From Trissonchulus latispiculum (taxonomy: Eukaryota; Nematoda; Enoplea; Enoplida; Ironidae), in the NCBI GenBank assembly GCA_030248195.1, contig JASAND010030868.1, positions 36,368-100,367 on the forward strand: a stretch of DNA of 64,000 bases, in the 5' to 3' direction. A program made the position numbers and the translations under genes. Position 1 is the first letter of the stretch, and each line of letters begins with the position of its first letter. Under the pieces are notes generated by a model that saw nothing but the letters and a program-made list of their open reading frames with translations, ran no database searches and had not been told where the DNA came from. Below are positions 61,251-64,000 of this stretch, in pieces.

Positions 61251-63094
61251 TTTGCTCAATTTATTTGCATAAATAAATTCCTTTCTTATCAGTACTAACT
61301 TATTTCCGAAAATTTCCGAAAACTTATTTGCATATATTCTCATTGAACTAGGAATGAGCTTTAAAACAGAGATTTATGATGTTTGTTTACTTCTATCAAT
61401 CTGCTGCAATTATCAGAGCCTTTATATGCTATAGGTTTCGGTTTACTAAATGTTGTTTCGTAACTATTTGCAAATAATTATCTGTTCACTACTTAATTTT
61501 CATTGTTCTCTTTAATGTTTTCTGCTTTGTCTTTTAGTTCTGCCTTATTAATAATTCAAATAATATTTACGACTTAAAAATGAAAATTTGGAAACTAAGT
61601 AAATATTAATTAATTGGAATGAACGTTGTCTGTACAGTGTTGTAATGGAATTATCATTTTTAATGCATTATGCACAATGTCATCATTATTCATCACAGTT
61701 CAAGTGCGCGACAAGGCGGTACCCAACCAATACACTTCCAAACTTCACCCCCAAGTTTTCCAGCACTGCTATTTGTATCTTATCATTATTTAATTTTCAT
61801 TCATCTGTTTTAACGTTTTCTTCTCTGTCCGCTTTGTTTTGGCGAATTAATAATTTGATAGCATTTACGCAAATTTGCTTACAACGCAAATATTAATTAA
61901 TTGGAATGAACGTTGTCTGTGCAGTGTTGTCCTGGAATTGTCATTTTTAAATGCATTATTCGTCATGCTTCATAAATTTATACCTGTTGCGGTCCTATAT
62001 TCCTCAGTAATTTTTCACAGCAAAACATTGCAGATGGAGAAATTATGTTACTTATTCCAAATTTTCTTCAATATCATAAACACTATGCTCAAAATGGCAA
62101 TTTCAAAAATTAGTAACTGGTTTAGCTCTTCATATTCACTAGTTTTCCCCGTAGTCCCACACCTCAGTTGTATTCGTGAGCAGGGGTAACGCTAGACAAA
62201 ATTTGCTAATGCAATCGGGGTGTAGGCAAGGCTACAATCAGAGTAGAAATGGCTTTTTCACCATATTGTAGCGCCAACCCCAACCCCAAACCCAAACCCA
62301 ACCGCGTACTAATTGGCTCCATTCTCAAGGACTTCCCCTCATTAACAAGCTCCTTAAAATATTGGATAGTTACAATATACAATCAGGAGGATGTACGGCT
62401 GCAGTACCATTTCTATTTGATGGCAAGTGGTTGTCCGGTGCCAGCTGGAACCAAAGAATTGTGGCATCATGCATTGTAGTGAGACGAAGTGAGGAGTTGC
62501 ATAGCATTGCAGTTGTTGTTGTGGCATACAATACTTGCGGCCGGAATCCATTCTACCTATACGGGTGGCATTGTTTCTGCGTGAGTTTAAGTGAAGCTAT
62601 TCTGCTTACAATTAATTAATAGGATAATTTTTACGATATTTTAAAATATTAAGTAGAAATATTTTATTACGCACAATAGAGACAGAGGGACGTTGTTCAC
62701 GCTCCATGCCAAGTATGTCATTTGGAAGGTCATTTCAAAAATAAAAATTATACAGTAACTTAGCTTGCGTCGTGCCAACTCCGGCATCCAAGCCCTAGCC
62801 GGCAGGCGGGTCGCAGCCACCGAAGCACAAACCTTTTTGAAAGCACAAGAACGACAAAATGTACTACATTAATTCTTGGCAATTGTGAGTGGTTATTTCC
62901 AAGCGAGTCCTCTACTGTTCCGAAATGATTTAAACACGCTTCGAAAGAAATTTAAACAATCACCACATTGAATTGAAAACCCGTTTTATCGCAAGGTGAT
63001 GGTGTTTTATCACATCACGTGTTTAAATGCAAACTAATCTCATTAATACCTGTTCATGTAAAAACGCACCTCATCTTTTTTATCTTATTTACAT

Positions 63095-63464
63095 AAAAGT
63101 AAAGGTAAAGGTAACCCCCGGAAAATTCTCCAACCCTGGTCAGGGTCTAGGGTGCCGGTGCTCATCCCCGGATACACAGCCCTTGAGCCAGGAGTGTCAC
63201 CTCGAATGATGACTACAACCGTGGAAAAGGGGCCAGCTCCTCAAGGCAGACGCCCTACACGGTCTCCTGTTACCTTCCCACATAAGCGGTACCCATTTAC
63301 CGACCAACTAAGGATGGATAGCTGGGTTGGCTAGAGCCCACGGCGAACCGATATGTGCTTAGTCCCTTGCTCAAGAGGATTTGTGAAAGCCTTGTGGCAG
63401 CGGGGATTCGAACCTCGGACTATCGGGTCCAAAGACGAACGCCTTAACCACTCGGCCGGCACGG
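63095..63464 (-). mobile_element. Ser-like SINE with target-site duplication
   Basis: Full copy of the SINE at 4439, read on the minus strand: head CCGGCCGAGTGGTTAAGGCG, B box GGTTCGAATCC, tail of TTACCTT repeats. TATCTTATTTACAT (63081-63094) and TATCTTATTTATAT (63465-63478) flank it as a target duplication. The left arm (59680-59700) keeps a single uninterrupted copy. Confidence 0.92.
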
Positions 63465-63642
63465 TATCTTATTTATATGTAATTAAGTTACTGTGTTTCC
63501 GACTAGAAAACGGCAATCCTCCTCCGTTTTGGAAGATGTCGTAATTTAATTCCTAAACAGGTGTGCATGTAAGAAACATGCGATCAGATTGCACTCCAAC
63601 AGGCATGAGATAAATGCAGGTTGCTCTGAGTAGCTGCACTCT

Positions 63643-63720
63643 TCCTAGCTCATCCGTGGCTGAATTTGCAGTGCGTTCGCACTGGAAACGAAAGTCCGTG
63701 TGTTTGAATATCGTTGGGCG
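63643..63720 (+). repeat. tRNA-like SINE head in the right arm
   Basis: Mirror of 59438-59512 with small changes: TCATCCGTGGCTGAATTTGC, then GCACTGGAAACGAAAG. It represents the head of the SINE without its body. Confidence 0.6.
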
Positions 63721-64000
63721 CGGTATTTTTCGTGACCAAGTTTTAAACATTAAACGAATTAGGGACTACTGAAATGAGGTTGCCGCATATTTCCTTATTT
63801 CTTTTTCATAGCCAGATATCTGCCTAATGTTTAGATTTCGCACTTAAATTTCAATATTCTACCTTGTTTCCCTGCGCTGCGTGAGTTCCCATCATTAAGC
63901 CAAGCTATAACCTTGGTTTCAGAAAATTTTCAGAGTCTTTTGAATAATAGTTTAGGATTAGGTTTAATAGGAAAATAATAGTTCGTCCAAAATTTGTTAG

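Larger units (their letters stand above)
58460..64000. repeat. Very large inverted repeat, right arm cut by window end
   Basis: 58460-60575 is the inverted copy of 62235-64000. Paired landmarks: CTAACAAATTTTGGACGAAC at 58460 and its mirror at 64000; GGGTTTGGGTTTGGATTTGG near 60507 and its mirror near 62290. The left arm has an additional 0.69 kb (58720-59414) and the right arm an additional SINE (63095-63464). The 1.7-kb spacer holds another palindrome. Confidence 0.88.

Overview
The window reads as nuclear DNA of an animal, probably an aquatic invertebrate. It is AT-rich, has very few long ORFs, and the plausible coding pieces are short exons with GT/AG junctions, signal peptides and poly(A) signals. 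The rest is tRNA-derived SINEs, inverted-repeat DNA transposons, an LTR-type repeat, tandem arrays and microsatellites. A MACPF domain followed by a C-terminal Cys-rich EGF-like tail fits a cnidarian or other early-branching animal, but I cannot fix the phylum from sequence alone.

All well-supported genes are on the minus strand within the first 30 kb. They are: a secreted protein with a central hydrophobic hairpin (leader exon 5869-5977, main exon 2816-3513); a single-pass membrane protein with a Thr-rich stalk and Lys-rich tail (11883-13019); a small secreted Cys protein (17079-17978); a second protein built on the same two-exon plan (20896-21560, no leader found); a longer Cys-rich terminal exon (23081-23499, no leader found); and a MACPF/EGF-type protein whose 64-base signal-peptide exon (29442-29505) lies 4.2 kb from its main exon (24044-25197). 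Nearly every coding intron is phase 1. Signal-peptide exons can therefore join any of the payload exons in frame. The cluster looks like a set of secreted or surface effectors, possibly for defence, venom or recognition. That function is inference.

Region by region: 1-1250 holds three tRNA-like repeats. 1467-10312 holds several inverted-repeat elements around the first gene. 10.3-29.5 kb is the gene cluster, interrupted by a TTAA-flanked element family, other small inverted-repeat elements and a hAT-like element with an 8-bp target duplication. 28.7-32 kb holds fold-back elements, one nested in another. 34.6-39.4 kb is a duplicated SINE plus LTR-type structure. 42.4-44.8 kb is a tandem array with a tRNA-like core. 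45.3-50.9 kb is bounded by two near-identical 0.57-kb direct repeats and contains SINE copies. 53-54 kb is another TTAA element, and 55 kb holds a weak gene model. 56.4-64 kb is a very large, internally nested inverted repeat that runs off the window end. One of its arms carries a SINE with clear target duplications, and the other arm keeps the empty site.

No rRNA, CRISPR array, operon or complete transposase or reverse transcriptase ORF was seen.
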